Assembly: GCA_002159075.1 (NCBI GenBank) | Contig: LZRT01000019.1 | Span: 62,001-126,000, forward strand | Source of the DNA: Bacillus thermozeamaize | GTDB taxonomy: Bacteria > Bacillota > Bacilli > ZCTH02-B2 | DNA: 64,000 nucleotides | Reading direction: 5' to 3' | Shown here: one piece after another, positions 32,155 to 41,054 of the stretch | How positions within the stretch are numbered: position 1 is the stretch's first letter | Layout: every line of letters begins with the position of its first letter | The notes under the pieces: model-generated | The model's database searches: none | What the model saw: only the letters and a program-made list of their open reading frames with translations | What the model was told of the DNA's origin: nothing | Made by a program: the position numbers and the translations under genes

Positions 32155-33900
32155 TCATGCACTGCTCTGGGCAAGGCTTTTTTTCAATTCCTCTTTCCGG
32201 ATCTTCCCGGTGGCCGTCATCGGCAGCCCTTCCACGATCCGAATCTCCGGCACTTTATAGGAAGCCATCTGCTTCCGGCACCAGTCTGCCAAGGATTGCT
32301 CATTCACCTGTCCCTGATAAGCCGGCTTCAGGGTAAGAAAGGCCACCGGCACCTCCCCTTTGTCCGGTTCGGGTCTTCCAACCACCGCACAGCCCTCGAC
32401 AGCCGGATGCTTGCTGATCATCGCTTCGATCTCGCCCGGAAAGACGCTCATGCCCTTGACTTTCAACATTTCCTTTTTCCTGCCCCGGTAGATCAGAAAA
32501 CCGGACTCATCGATCAGGCCAATATCCCCAGTGTGAAACCAGCCGTCGCGGATCACTCTTGCCGTCTCCTCCGGATTTTTCCAATACCCCTTCATCAAAG
32601 AGGGCGTGCGGATGACAATCTCTCCTTCCACGCCCAGGGGAAGCAACTCCCCTGTATCAAAATCCACGACTTTGAACTGGGTGCCGGGCATCGGCAGGCC
32701 GCAGAACGTGGGCGGCCTCTTCAGATCCATGTCATCCTCCTGAAAGCCGGTGGTAAAGGTGTCCGACGTGTGCGTCTCGGTCATCCCGTAGGAGGTCTCC
32801 CGGATCACCGCGTCCGAAATCTGCCGCCATTTCCTCCGGTACTCCGGTGTCACCTTCTTTACAAACGAACTGACCGTCAGCGTCCGGATGGAACGCAGAT
32901 CGTACCGATGCCGTTCCGGATGTTCCATCAGCTCGACGATGTTGTCCATCACGCCGCCCAGGCAGGTCACCCGGTACCGCTCCACCGCCTGCATGACAGC
33001 CACCGGATCCCACCGGTACAGCAGGATATGCGGCACGCCGCTGAAAACCGGGTAGATCACGCCGGAATTCTCTCCGGCAATCCAGAATACCGGCATGTAG
33101 GTCAGCCGGACATCCCCTTCCCCCAGCTGATACGTGTAGGTCATGGCGCCTGCCGCCGTATAGAGCATGTTCCGCTGCGTATGCATGCACCCCTTGGGGA
33201 TCCCCGTCGTCCCGCCGGTGAAGTTCAGCGCGGCTACATCATCCAGGGAAACGGCCACCTCAGGCCGGGAGCCAAGGTGACCCCGTGCATCTTCCGCTTT
33301 CAAGACGGCTTCCATGAAATCGGCCGTTCCCGGTATCCTTCGTTTTGGCTCCGTCAGATCCGGATGCACGGCAAAAGCAGGCTGTTCCGGCAAAAAGTCG
33401 GAAAGGCTGGTCGTCAACACGAGCGGAACCGATATCTCCCGCGCGGCCTCTTCCACCACCGGCCACAGCCGGTCCAGCGCGATCATCGCCCGCGCTTCCA
33501 CTTCCCGCAGGACATGAAGCAATTCCGGGGCCTTGTACATCGGGTTCACCGGCACATGCACACACCCTGCCTTCAGAATGCCGTAGAAAGCAATCAGGAA
33601 CTGCGGGCAGTTGGGCAGAAAAACCGCCACCCGGTCCCCCTTGGTCAAACCGGCGGCCAGCAAATAGGAAGCCAGCCGATCGCTCCATTCATCCAGCCGG
33701 CGAAAAGTCACTTCCTCTCCGTAAAAGATGACGCACGGCTTTTCCGGCGTCCGCTTGGCCCGTTCCCGCAAATAATCGGTCAACGGCATCTCGCCGAACG
33801 GATAATGCGGCTCCTCCGGCAAATGGGCAGGCCAGTGCCGACGCCACAACGCTTTCAGGTGAGCCAGATACGACGCTTCATCCCGTATTGGCGCCTCCAT
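32155..33900 (-). CDS. AMP-binding acyl-CoA ligase (copy B of a paralogous pair)
   Basis: 581 residues; the ATG at 33900 follows GGGGTGG, and a GTG at 33909 is less likely. Motifs: FTGGTTGIPKGCMHTQRN, TSYGMTETHTSD, FHTGDIGLIDESGFLIYRGRKKEMLKVKG and PMTATGKIRKEELKK. High similarity to 28330-30045 over the full length indicates a duplication within the operon with the CaiC-like ligase and carrier genes left between the copies. The different N and C termini suggest the copies are old. Confidence 0.9.
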   Translation of the reverse strand: MEAPIRDEASYLAHLKALWRRHWPAHLPEEPHYPFGEMPLTDYLRERAKRTPEKPCVIFYGEEVTFRRLDEWSDRLASYLLAAGLTKGDRVAVFLPNCPQFLIAFYGILKAGCVHVPVNPMYKAPELLHVLREVEARAMIALDRLWPVVEEAAREISVPLVLTTSLSDFLPEQPAFAVHPDLTEPKRRIPGTADFMEAVLKAEDARGHLGSRPEVAVSLDDVAALNFTGGTTGIPKGCMHTQRNMLYTAAGAMTYTYQLGEGDVRLTYMPVFWIAGENSGVIYPVFSGVPHILLYRWDPVAVMQAVERYRVTCLGGVMDNIVELMEHPERHRYDLRSIRTLTVSSFVKKVTPEYRRKWRQISDAVIRETSYGMTETHTSDTFTTGFQEDDMDLKRPPTFCGLPMPGTQFKVVDFDTGELLPLGVEGEIVIRTPSLMKGYWKNPEETARVIRDGWFHTGDIGLIDESGFLIYRGRKKEMLKVKGMSVFPGEIEAMISKHPAVEGCAVVGRPEPDKGEVPVAFLTLKPAYQGQVNEQSLADWCRKQMASYKVPEIRIVEGLPMTATGKIRKEELKKSLAQSSA

Positions 33901-33915
33901 TCCGTTCACCCACCC

Positions 33916-34101
33916 CTATCCGCTTGCGCGCGTTTTTGTAAATCCTCTCACTACCTCACCAACCGTCTCACGTTGTATTGCCTTGTCACCCGTATACTTC
34001 TCCTTGTCCTCCGCATGCTTCGCCTTGGGCACTTGCACGCTTGCCCCCGCATGCTTTGCCTTGACACCTGAAGACTTCGCCTTGGCACCGTACCGTATCA
34101 T
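33916..34101 (-). CDS. Lys/Ala-rich microprotein with 7-residue repeats
   Basis: 61 residues, no family recognised. The ATG at 34101 lies 12 bp after the stop of the carboxyltransferase gene and has GAAGGTGA just upstream, so it fits the operon. The middle is built of degenerate 7-residue units (GAKAKSS, GVKAKHA, GASVQVP, KAKHAED, KEKYTGD), matching 21-bp repeats in the DNA that share CCTTG...GC. The protein is basic and probably disordered or helical. It might bind DNA, polyphosphate or a granule surface; none of this is shown. It could also be a non-coding remnant. Confidence 0.45.
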   Translation of the reverse strand: MIRYGAKAKSSGVKAKHAGASVQVPKAKHAEDKEKYTGDKAIQRETVGEVVRGFTKTRASG

Positions 34102-34112
34102 GTCACCTTCGC

Positions 34113-35666
34113 TTAGGGACGCATCGGATGCGTCGAGATGCCCAGCTGATGTGGAAGGAGAGCATAGGCGTCTTTCACCCATTCGCAGAGAAGCGGCCGG
34201 GTGTCACGCGGATCGATGATTTCCTCGATGCCGAACACCTCCGCCGTGCGAAACGGCGAGCGGTACTGCTCCATGCGGGCCAGCATCTCCTCGTAAAAGG
34301 CCTGGGGATCCTCCATCGCTTCCATCTGCCGGCGGTAAGCCGCCTGAATGCCCCCTTCCAGCGGCAGGGAACCCCAGTCGCCCGAAGGCCAGGCAAAACG
34401 CCGGGGCTGCGCGTGGGCGTTCACCATCCCGGCGCCGCCCACGCCAAAAACGCGCCGGATGATGACTTCCACCATCGGCACCGTGGCCTGGTAAATGGCC
34501 GCAATCGCCCGGACTCCCTTGCGGATCGTCCCTTTGCGTTCCGCCTCCAGTCCCACCGCCAGGCCGGGCTGATCCACCAGGTTGACGATCGGCAGGTGAA
34601 AGGTCTGGCACATGTCGACAAACCGCGTCAGTTTTTCCGCGCTTTCGGCTGTCAGGCAGCCGCCGCCCACCATCACGTCCGGCGCAATCACTCCCACAGG
34701 GTGTCCGTCCAGCCGGGCCAGCGCTGTCACCGAACCGCCGCCGTAAAAGCGGCCGATTTCAAAGATGGACCCCTCGTCGAATATCATCGGCAGGATCTCG
34801 CGGATCCGGTACGGCTGCCGGCGGTTTCGCGGGATGGCCGACAACAGCCGCTCATCCCGCCGCCCGGGGTCGTCGGCAGACGGCTGAACCGGCGGCAACT
34901 CCCACACATTGGACGGCAGGTAGGACAAGAACGCGCGGATCTGTGCAAACGCCTCCTCCTCGCTCCCGGCGATATTGTCCACCGCGCCGCTGGCGCGGTG
35001 AACCTGCACGCCGCCCAGTTCCTCCTTGCTCAAATCCTGTCCGAGGCCGTATTTGACCACCGGCGGTCCGGCCACAAACAACTGCGAGGTTCCTTCCACC
35101 ATTACGGAAAAATGGGAGGCAGCCACCCTGGCGGCCCCGAGGCCGGCCACCGATCCGAGACAGGCGGCGACCACCGGAATCACCGCCATGTTGCGGACGA
35201 CATAATCCCACGCCGGATTCACCGGGACATAGGTGTAACCCATATCCTCGATGGTCTTCACGCTTCCGCCGCCGCCCGTCCCGTCCACCAGGCGGATCAT
35301 CGGGACCCGCATATCGTGGGCAAGCCGTTCGGAATATTCCTGCTTGCCACGGATCGCCCCGTCGGCCGCGCCGCCCCGCACGGTGAAATCGTCTGCTCCC
35401 ACCACCACCTTGCGCCCCTGGATCTTTCCCGTCCCGAAGATGAAATTCCCGGGCCGAAAATCGACCAATTCGCCGTTTTCATAGGTCCCTTTTCCGGCCA
35501 GCGCGCCAATCTCATGAAAGCTGCCCGGATCCAGCAATCGCTCAATGCGTTCCCGGACCGTCAGTTTTCCGGCGGCCTTGTGCTTGTCCACCCTCTCGGC
35601 GCCCCCCATCTGCCGGGCCATGGCTTCTCTTCTTCGCAGTTCTTCGATCTCCGGTTGCCAGGACAT
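34113..35666 (-). CDS. Biotin-dependent acyl-CoA carboxylase, carboxyltransferase subunit (copy 2)
   Basis: 517 residues, ATG at 35666 with AGGAGG upstream; first gene of the operon. Carboxyltransferase features: TVRERIERLLDPGSFHEIGALAGKG, MIRLVDGTGGGGSVKT, SHFSVMVEGTSQLFVAGPPVV in the N half, and MVGGGCLTAESAEKLTRFVDMCQ, VNLVDQPGLAVGLEAERKG, RVFGVGGAGMV in the C half. It differs a lot from the 26710-28278 protein: the second half has GGAGMVNAHAQPRRFAWPSGDWGS where acyl-CoA carboxylases have GPGMGGELVVAWP. The two copies therefore probably handle different acyl-CoAs. Confidence 0.88.
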   Translation of the reverse strand: MSWQPEIEELRRREAMARQMGGAERVDKHKAAGKLTVRERIERLLDPGSFHEIGALAGKGTYENGELVDFRPGNFIFGTGKIQGRKVVVGADDFTVRGGAADGAIRGKQEYSERLAHDMRVPMIRLVDGTGGGGSVKTIEDMGYTYVPVNPAWDYVVRNMAVIPVVAACLGSVAGLGAARVAASHFSVMVEGTSQLFVAGPPVVKYGLGQDLSKEELGGVQVHRASGAVDNIAGSEEEAFAQIRAFLSYLPSNVWELPPVQPSADDPGRRDERLLSAIPRNRRQPYRIREILPMIFDEGSIFEIGRFYGGGSVTALARLDGHPVGVIAPDVMVGGGCLTAESAEKLTRFVDMCQTFHLPIVNLVDQPGLAVGLEAERKGTIRKGVRAIAAIYQATVPMVEVIIRRVFGVGGAGMVNAHAQPRRFAWPSGDWGSLPLEGGIQAAYRRQMEAMEDPQAFYEEMLARMEQYRSPFRTAEVFGIEEIIDPRDTRPLLCEWVKDAYALLPHQLGISTHPMRP

Positions 35667-35729
35667 CTCTAGAGCCTCCTACGCTGGTTGGTATGATAAA
35701 TCCATGCATCATGACGACAGCTAAGCAAA

Positions 35730-35744
35730 TATAACAAAGTTATA
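35730..35744. promoter_or_regulatory. Inverted repeat upstream of the carboxyltransferase operon
   Basis: TATAAC-AAA-GTTATA, perfect 6-bp arms, 64 bp before the first start codon in an AT-rich stretch. Possible operator. No clear -35/-10 pair was found beside it. Confidence 0.35.
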
Positions 35745-35775
35745 AAAGTTTAACATTTTAACGCTCACTATAACA

Positions 35776-35779
35776 TTAC
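35776..35779 (+). other. Target (left cleavage) tetranucleotide TTAC of the TnpB element
   Basis: TTAC directly before the element, as at IS608-type insertions. It is part of the host sequence and would be the TAM recognised by TnpB. On the minus strand it holds the original stop codon of the peptide-transporter ATPase gene. Confidence 0.65.
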
Positions 35780-35797
35780 AGAAATCCTACGTGAAAG

Positions 35798-35817
35798 CCC
35801 ACTCCTATAGGGGTAGG
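35798..35817 (+). repeat. Left-end hairpin of the IS element
   Basis: CCACTCC-TATA-GGGGTAGG fold with a single bulged A, sitting immediately 3' of the AAAG guide. Such foldbacks are the TnpA recognition sites of IS200/IS605 ends. Confidence 0.75.
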
Positions 35818-35915
35818 ATGAAGCGTGTTGTATTTTGTGGAGGAAATGGATACCATAAAATGTAGAACAAGCGTTCCCAATAATGCTACTGGTGAAAGAA
35901 ACGCGGGTGAATGAT

Positions 35916-37034
35916 GTGCACAAAGCCTATTCCTTCCGTTTCTATCCGACAAAAGAACAAGAACAGCAAATTCGACAAACGATCGGTTGCTGCCGGTTTG
36001 TGTACAATCTCTTCCTCGCCCGCCTGAAGGAAGCTTATGAGCGGGACGGCACCACTCTGAACCAGTACGCCTGTATGCGGGAGTTGCCTGTATTGAAACA
36101 ACAGTATCCCTGGCTCCGGGAAGTGGACTCCACAGCCCTGCAACGGACGGTGGAAGAGTTGGACGATGCCTTCCAGCGATTCTTTCGGGAGAAAAAAGGC
36201 TATCCGCACTTCAAGTGTAAGAAACACCCGAAACAGTCCTATACGTCCAAACGCAACGGCAGAGAGGACACCAAGGCAACCATCCGAATCGAAAGCAACC
36301 GGATTCGGCTTCCGAAGGTGGGATGGGTGAAGTTTGCCAAATCCAGGGAAGTGCAAGGACGCATTCTCTCGGCGACGGTGCGTTTGACGCCTTCGGGCAA
36401 GTTCTTCGTATCGGTGTTGGTGGACACGGAGATTCAACCTCTGGAGCCAAAGACGAACGCCATCGGCGTTGATCTGGGACTGACCCATTTCGCTGTCCTG
36501 AACACCGGGGAACGGATTCCCAACCACCGACACCTCCGGAAGCTCGAAGAGAAACTGAAACACTGGCAGCGCATTCTCTCCCGCCGGAAACCGGGCGGGA
36601 GAAACCGGGAGAAGGCCCGGTTGAAAGTGGCCCGGCTCCACGAGAAGGTACGCAACGCCCGGCTGGATTTCCTGCACAAGCTGTCCACTCGGCTGATTCG
36701 CGAAAACCAAGTGATCTGCCTGGAGGGCTTGCGTGTGCAGAACATGCAGCAGAACCACCGGCTGGCGGGAAGCATTGCCGACGCCAGTTGGTCGGAATTC
36801 CGGCGGCAACTGGCGTACAAAGCGAAGTGGTACGGGCGGCAGGTGGTGATCGTGTCCCCTGTTTTTCCGTCCAGCCAACTTTGCTCCTGCTGCGGACACC
36901 GAAACACCGGGACGAAGGACCTGTCTGTCCGGCAGTGGACATGTCCGGTGTGCGGCGAAACGCATGATCGAGATGTCAATGCCGCAAGAAATATCCTGCG
37001 AGAAGGTTTGCTCCTTTTGGGCCTGTCCGCTTGA
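35916..37034 (+). CDS. tnpB: RNA-guided endonuclease TnpB
   Basis: 372 residues from the GTG at 35916, which gives the usual family opening (M)[11 protein letters not shown]; an in-frame ATG at 35883 would add 11 residues without a ribosome site. RuvC-like residues are intact: Asp186 ([12 protein letters not shown]), Glu270 ([10 protein letters not shown]) and Asp353 ([10 protein letters not shown]). A four-Cys zinc finger is at 323, 326, 343 and 346 (CSCCGH, CPVCG). It should cut DNA guided by an RNA made from the element's right end, at sites with the TTAC motif. No frameshift, so probably active. Confidence 0.93.
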   Translation: MHKAYSFRFYPTKEQEQQIRQTIGCCRFVYNLFLARLKEAYERDGTTLNQYACMRELPVLKQQYPWLREVDSTALQRTVEELDDAFQRFFREKKGYPHFKCKKHPKQSYTSKRNGREDTKATIRIESNRIRLPKVGWVKFAKSREVQGRILSATVRLTPSGKFFVSVLVDTEIQPLEPKTNAIGVDLGLTHFAVLNTGERIPNHRHLRKLEEKLKHWQRILSRRKPGGRNREKARLKVARLHEKVRNARLDFLHKLSTRLIRENQVICLEGLRVQNMQQNHRLAGSIADASWSEFRRQLAYKAKWYGRQVVIVSPVFPSSQLCSCCGHRNTGTKDLSVRQWTCPVCGETHDRDVNAARNILREGLLLLGLSA

Positions 37035-37163
37035 GCTGACTGAACCGTGGGACACACGGGGATCGCTTGGTGCCGCAAGGCAGAACTCCCGATTACTGGA
37101 GTGCTCCCAAGAATCCCGCGGCTTTAGCCGTGCGGAGTGTCAATGATACAAGAAACAGGCCGT
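37000..37163 (+). ncRNA. Predicted omega (re)RNA with guide
   Basis: TnpB guide RNAs come from the 3' end of tnpB and the right end of the element, with the guide read from the flank. The scaffold would end at TCAA (37140-37143) and the guide start at 37144 (TGATACAAGAAACAGG...), i.e. the 3' end of the transporter ATPase gene in antisense. The 5' limit is a guess; structure around 37050-37135 includes several stems. Confidence 0.5.
37116..37135 (+). repeat. Right-end hairpin of the IS element
   Basis: CCGC-GGC-TTTA-GCC-(GT)-GCGG, a 7-bp stem with a 2-nt bulge, between the GAAT guide and the TCAA cleavage site. Confidence 0.8.
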
Positions 37164-38108
37164 CTGATGACCTTTCGCCACCGAAACAAACGGCGGCGCC
37201 TCACGCTTGCACCGCTCCATCGCTTCCGGACAGCGCGTGTGAAATGGGCAACCTTGCGGCGGGTTGGAAGGGCTTGGAAGATCGCCGCGAAGCAAAATCC
37301 GTTCCCTCTCCCGCTGTTTCGGATCGGGCACCGGCACCGCCGACAACAGGGCACGGGTATAAGGATGCAAGGGATTCTCAAACAATTGATCCCTTGGAGC
37401 CATCTCCACGATCTTCCCCAGATACATCACCGCGATGCGATGGCTGATATACCTGACGGCCTGAATTCCATGGGCGATAAACAAATACGAAAGGCCGCTT
37501 TCCTGCTGCAGGTCCTTGAGCAGGTTCAGGATTTGCGCCTGGATCGAGACATCCAGCGCCGATACCGGTTCGTCACAGACGATCAGCTTCGGATTCAAGG
37601 CCAGTGCCCGGGCGATGCCGATCCGCTGCCGCTGCCCGCCGGAAAACTCATCCGGAAAGCGGCTTCCGTGGTGGGCGGCAAGCCCCACCTTCTCCAGCAA
37701 TTCATGGACCCGCATCTCCCGCTCCTTTTTCGTCCCCTGGCGGTGCAAAATGAGCGGTTCCGCCACGATGTCAAACACGGTCATCCGCGGATTGAGTGAG
37801 GAATACGGATCCTGAAAGATCATCTGCAAATGCCGGCCGGCCTCTTTTCTTGCGGCCCGGCTTCGCTCCAGCCGCTTGCCCAGAAAGCGGATCTCGCCGG
37901 CAGTGGGCTCCAGCAAGCCGACCGTCATCCGCCCCGTTGTCGACTTGCCGCAACCCGACTCCCCGACCAGCCCCACCGTCTCCCCGGGATAAATGTCCAG
38001 CTGGACATCATCCACCGCCTTCAGCCACTGCTGCTTCCCGGTTCGCTTCCTGCCGCCGAGCGGAAAATACTTTTTCACATGCACCAGGGATACCAACGGT
38101 TCAGCCAT
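37140..38108 (-). CDS. Peptide-type ABC transporter, ATP-binding subunit (OppF/DppF)
   Basis: 322 residues. Walker [10 protein letters not shown] near 49-57, signature SGGQRQRIG, Walker B LIVCDEP, and the oligopeptide-type C-terminal domain with [15 protein letters not shown] Cys motif, an iron-sulfur motif in some DppF/OppF proteins. It overlaps the OppD-type gene by 8 bp. Its stop codon TGA (37140-37142) comes from the right end of the IS element. Without the insertion the reading frame would end Tyr-Gln-TAA in place of Tyr-His-TGA, so the insertion changed one residue and left the protein whole. Confidence 0.92.
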   Translation of the reverse strand: MAEPLVSLVHVKKYFPLGGRKRTGKQQWLKAVDDVQLDIYPGETVGLVGESGCGKSTTGRMTVGLLEPTAGEIRFLGKRLERSRAARKEAGRHLQMIFQDPYSSLNPRMTVFDIVAEPLILHRQGTKKEREMRVHELLEKVGLAAHHGSRFPDEFSGGQRQRIGIARALALNPKLIVCDEPVSALDVSIQAQILNLLKDLQQESGLSYLFIAHGIQAVRYISHRIAVMYLGKIVEMAPRDQLFENPLHPYTRALLSAVPVPDPKQRERERILLRGDLPSPSNPPQGCPFHTRCPEAMERCKREAPPFVSVAKGHQTACFLYH

Positions 38109-39138
38109 GAGACACCACCTCGAATTTTTCCTCCAGCGGATGCCAGCAGGACACCTTCCGGCCCTCTCTCCACCGGGTCAGCTCCGGCTCCCGGGTCAGG
38201 CAATCCTCTGTTGCATGAAAACAGCGCGGCTGAAAGGCACAGCCCTTGGGCAATTCCAACGGGTGGGGCACCGTGCCAGGTATCGCTTCCAACCGTTCGT
38301 CCCCGCCCGAAAGCTTGGGCACGCTGCCCAAAAGCCCCCTGGTATACGGATGAAGCGGTTGCTCAAAGATGGAATAGACATCCCCTTCTTCCACGATTTT
38401 TCCGCAATACATCACCAGCACCCGATCCGCCATCTCGGCTACCACACCCAGGTCGTGCGTGATCAGCAGGATGGCCGTCCCGGTCTTTTCCTGCATCGTT
38501 TTCATCAGACTGAGAATCTGCGCCTGAATCGTCACATCCAGTGCGGTCGTCGGCTCGTCGGCAATCAGCAGCGAGGGATTGCAGGCCAGCGCCATCGCGA
38601 TCATCACCCGCTGCCGCATCCCGCCGGACAACTGGTGCGGGTAATCGCGAAGCCGCTTTTCGGGATCCGAAATCCCCACCTGCTGGAGCAACTCCAGCGC
38701 GCGCCTGCGCGCCTCGTGGCGGCTGACCTGCTGATGGCGCTGGATCGGTTCAATGAGCTGTTTTTCAATGCGGTGCACCGGATTCAGGGAGGACATCGGA
38801 TCCTGAAAGATCATGGAAATCTCTTTGCCGCGAATTTGCCGCATCTCTTTTTCCGGCAGGGAGAGCAAATTCTTCCCCTGAAAGAGAATCTGGCTCTCCT
38901 CGCCATACCGAATCACCGGCGCATTCAGCCGCATCACCGAAAGGGCCGTCACGCTCTTGCCGCTTCCCGATTCACCAACCAGGGCCACAATCTCTCCCGG
39001 CTGGATCGAAAAAGAAACGTCGTTGACCGCCCGGATCACCCCGCGCCGCGTGGGAATCAGCGCCCGCAGATGCTTCACTTCCAGGACTGGATTCTGCACC
39101 TTCTCACCCGCTTTCAACTCGTGATGGGTTTCACGCAT
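38101..39138 (-). CDS. Peptide-type ABC transporter, ATP-binding subunit (OppD/DppD)
   Basis: 345 residues. Walker [10 protein letters not shown] near 55-63, [15 protein letters not shown]-loop, [14 protein letters not shown] signature, [12 protein letters not shown] Walker [30 protein letters not shown], and the C-terminal [15 protein letters not shown] Cys motif. Partner of the OppF-type subunit in the ATPase dimer of a peptide or nickel/opine-type importer. The ribosome site GGAAGGG lies almost on the ATG, so the start could be a few codons off. Confidence 0.92.
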   Translation of the reverse strand: MRETHHELKAGEKVQNPVLEVKHLRALIPTRRGVIRAVNDVSFSIQPGEIVALVGESGSGKSVTALSVMRLNAPVIRYGEESQILFQGKNLLSLPEKEMRQIRGKEISMIFQDPMSSLNPVHRIEKQLIEPIQRHQQVSRHEARRRALELLQQVGISDPEKRLRDYPHQLSGGMRQRVMIAMALACNPSLLIADEPTTALDVTIQAQILSLMKTMQEKTGTAILLITHDLGVVAEMADRVLVMYCGKIVEEGDVYSIFEQPLHPYTRGLLGSVPKLSGGDERLEAIPGTVPHPLELPKGCAFQPRCFHATEDCLTREPELTRWREGRKVSCWHPLEEKFEVVSHG

Positions 39139-39156
39139 CCCTTCCGCTCGCTTCTC

Positions 39157-39996
39157 TCAAACCCGCTTGATTTTCGGATCGATGGCCACGCGCAGCCCGT
39201 CCCCCAGAAAGTTCCCGGCCAGCACCGTCAAGAGAATCGGTAAGCCCGAATAAATCGTCATCCATGGACTGACATAAATCATGTTGTAGGCATCCTTCAG
39301 CATGCCGCCCCAGCTGATCTGCGGCGGCTGGGCACCCAGGCCGAGAAAGCTCAGCGAACATTCCACCAGAATGGCAAAACTGAAGCTGAATGAGATTTGC
39401 ACAATAATCGGCGGCATGATGTTCGGCAAAATGTGCCGGAACATGATCCACACCGGCCCTGCGCCGGAAATCTCCGCCGCTTCCACATACGCCTCCTGCC
39501 TCACCTGCAATGTCTGTCCCCTTGCCAAGCGGGCAAACTGGGGTGTGAACACAATGCCAATGGCAATCATCGCGTTCCAAAGGTTGACCCCCAAGGCGCC
39601 GGTGATCCCGAGAGCGAGGAGTATGGCCGGAAAGGATAAAATGCCATCCACCACCCGCATGAACATGTCATCCACGACGCCGCCGAGATAACCGGAAATC
39701 ACCCCCAAGGGGACGCCGATGAGGACCGGGATGAGGATGGCCACAAATCCCGCCTCAATGCTGGCCCTTGCTCCCATCAGCACCCGGCTGAAGATGTCCC
39801 TGCCCAGTTCATCCGTACCAAACCAGTGTTCCGCGCTTGGCGGGAGGAGCACATCTTGCAACACCTGCTCATCCGGATCATGCGGAGTGATCCACGGCGC
39901 AAAGATGGCGATCAGCACCAGAACAACGAGATAGCAAAAGCTGACAAAAGCCAAGCGTTCATGCCAGAACCGCCGCATCACTTGCTCCAGACGCAT
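39157..39996 (-). CDS. Peptide-type ABC transporter, permease (OppC/DppC)
   Basis: 279 residues, ATG with GGGGGGAG upstream. Six hydrophobic segments. HWFGTDELGRDIFSRVLMGARASIEAG is the hallmark N-terminal string of DppC/OppC permeases, and AAEISGAGPVWIMFRHILPNIMPPIIV the EAA loop that meets the ATPases. Twelve bases downstream of the OppB-type gene. Pairs with it to form the membrane channel. Confidence 0.93.
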   Translation of the reverse strand: MRLEQVMRRFWHERLAFVSFCYLVVLVLIAIFAPWITPHDPDEQVLQDVLLPPSAEHWFGTDELGRDIFSRVLMGARASIEAGFVAILIPVLIGVPLGVISGYLGGVVDDMFMRVVDGILSFPAILLALGITGALGVNLWNAMIAIGIVFTPQFARLARGQTLQVRQEAYVEAAEISGAGPVWIMFRHILPNIMPPIIVQISFSFSFAILVECSLSFLGLGAQPPQISWGGMLKDAYNMIYVSPWMTIYSGLPILLTVLAGNFLGDGLRVAIDPKIKRV

Positions 39997-40007
39997 CCAT
40001 CTCCCCC

Positions 40008-40955
40008 CTAGTCGAACTCAATGCGTGGATCCAGCCAGGCATAGATCAGGTCGGTCACCAGGTTGATGAGCAGCACCATCGTCACCATGACCAACACCAC
40101 TCCCTGCAACATCGTGAAGTCACGCTGCAGGATGGCGTTGACCGCCAGTTGTCCCAGTCCGGGAATGGAAAACACCGTTTCGATGACCACCGTCGCGCCA
40201 AGCAAATTGCCGAACAGCAATCCCACGGTGGTGACCACAGGCAGCATCGCATTGCGGAACCCGTGCCGCCAGATCACCGCAAGACGGCCGAGGCCCTTGG
40301 CAAAGGCGGTCCGAATGTAGTCGGCATCCAGCACTTCCAGCAAAGCGGAGCGAAACTGGCGCGTGATCTGGGCGGTGCCGAACGCACCCAGGGCCAATGC
40401 CGGCAGCAGCACGCTTTGTAGGAATCCAAGCGGGCTTTCATGGATGCTGACAAACCCTGTCGCAGGCAAGATATCCAACTTCACGCTGAACAGCAGGACC
40501 AGCAGCATGGCCAGCCAAAAATTGGGCACCGCCGTACCAAAGGTCCCGATAAACCGCGCCAGATAATCCAGCCAGCTGCCCGGACGCCAGATGGAGGCGA
40601 CGGCAAAACACACCCCCAACACAAAGGAGATGACGACGGCCAGAGTGACCAGCTGAAACGTCACACCCAGACGTTCCAGCACAGTCTCTGCAACCACTTC
40701 CTGGGTAAAAATCGATTTCCCCAGATCACCCTGGGCCGCTTTCAGCAGCCACTGTCCATACTGCACCAGGATCGGCTGGTCCAGACCCAGCTCAGCCCGC
40801 AGCTGGGCCACCTTCTCAGCCGTCGCATTCTCCCCGAGCAGCGCCACAACCGGATCGCCCGGGATGAGGAGAATCAGGGAAAAAACCACCAGTGTCACGA
40901 CGAGCAACATCGGAATCACATACAACAGCCTGCGAATGAAGTAACGGAGAAACAT
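40008..40955 (-). CDS. Peptide-type ABC transporter, permease (OppB/DppB)
   Basis: 315 residues from the ATG at 40955 (GGGAG nine bases upstream; an in-frame start at 40976 is less likely). Six hydrophobic segments. MFLRYFIRRLLYVIPMLLVVTLVVF and LIPGDPVVALLG are the usual DppB/OppB opening; RTAFAKGLGRLAVIWRHGFRNAMLPVVT is the EAA loop. Second gene of the operon after the binding protein. Confidence 0.93.
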   Translation of the reverse strand: MFLRYFIRRLLYVIPMLLVVTLVVFSLILLIPGDPVVALLGENATAEKVAQLRAELGLDQPILVQYGQWLLKAAQGDLGKSIFTQEVVAETVLERLGVTFQLVTLAVVISFVLGVCFAVASIWRPGSWLDYLARFIGTFGTAVPNFWLAMLLVLLFSVKLDILPATGFVSIHESPLGFLQSVLLPALALGAFGTAQITRQFRSALLEVLDADYIRTAFAKGLGRLAVIWRHGFRNAMLPVVTTVGLLFGNLLGATVVIETVFSIPGLGQLAVNAILQRDFTMLQGVVLVMVTMVLLINLVTDLIYAWLDPRIEFD

Positions 40956-41054
40956 GTCTGGACACTCCCATCGCACGTGTTACAGCATCATCGCTGCACA
41001 CGGATTCAAATGCTGCCGCTGAATCCCTACCGCTAATCCCATATCGCTAATCCC

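Larger units (their letters stand above)
35780..37143 (+). mobile_element. IS200/IS605-family element with tnpB only (IS1341-like), IS608-type ends
   Basis: 1364 bp. Left end: AAAG guide (35794-35797) followed by an imperfect hairpin at 35799-35817 with one bulged base. Right end: GAAT guide (37111-37114), hairpin at 37116-37135 with a 2-nt bulge, then the TCAA cleavage site at 37140-37143. TTAC/AAAG and GAAT/TCAA are the pairs known from IS608. No tnpA is present, so movement needs a TnpA in trans. Joining the flanks restores a natural C terminus for the neighbouring ATPase gene (Tyr-Gln-stop), which fixes both ends to the base. Confidence 0.85.

Noticed and set aside
32296-34071. A plus-strand open frame of 591 codons
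   Set aside because: Shadow of the copy B acyl-CoA ligase gene; no motif and no ribosome site.
34128-35672. A plus-strand open frame of 514 codons
   Set aside because: Antisense to the second carboxyltransferase gene; no domain seen.
35886-37055. A minus-strand open frame of 389 codons across tnpB
   Set aside because: Mirror of tnpB. TnpB on the plus strand has all family motifs.
35600-37200. A tnpA transposase accompanying tnpB
   Set aside because: No Y1-transposase HUH motif is found in any frame beside or inside the element.
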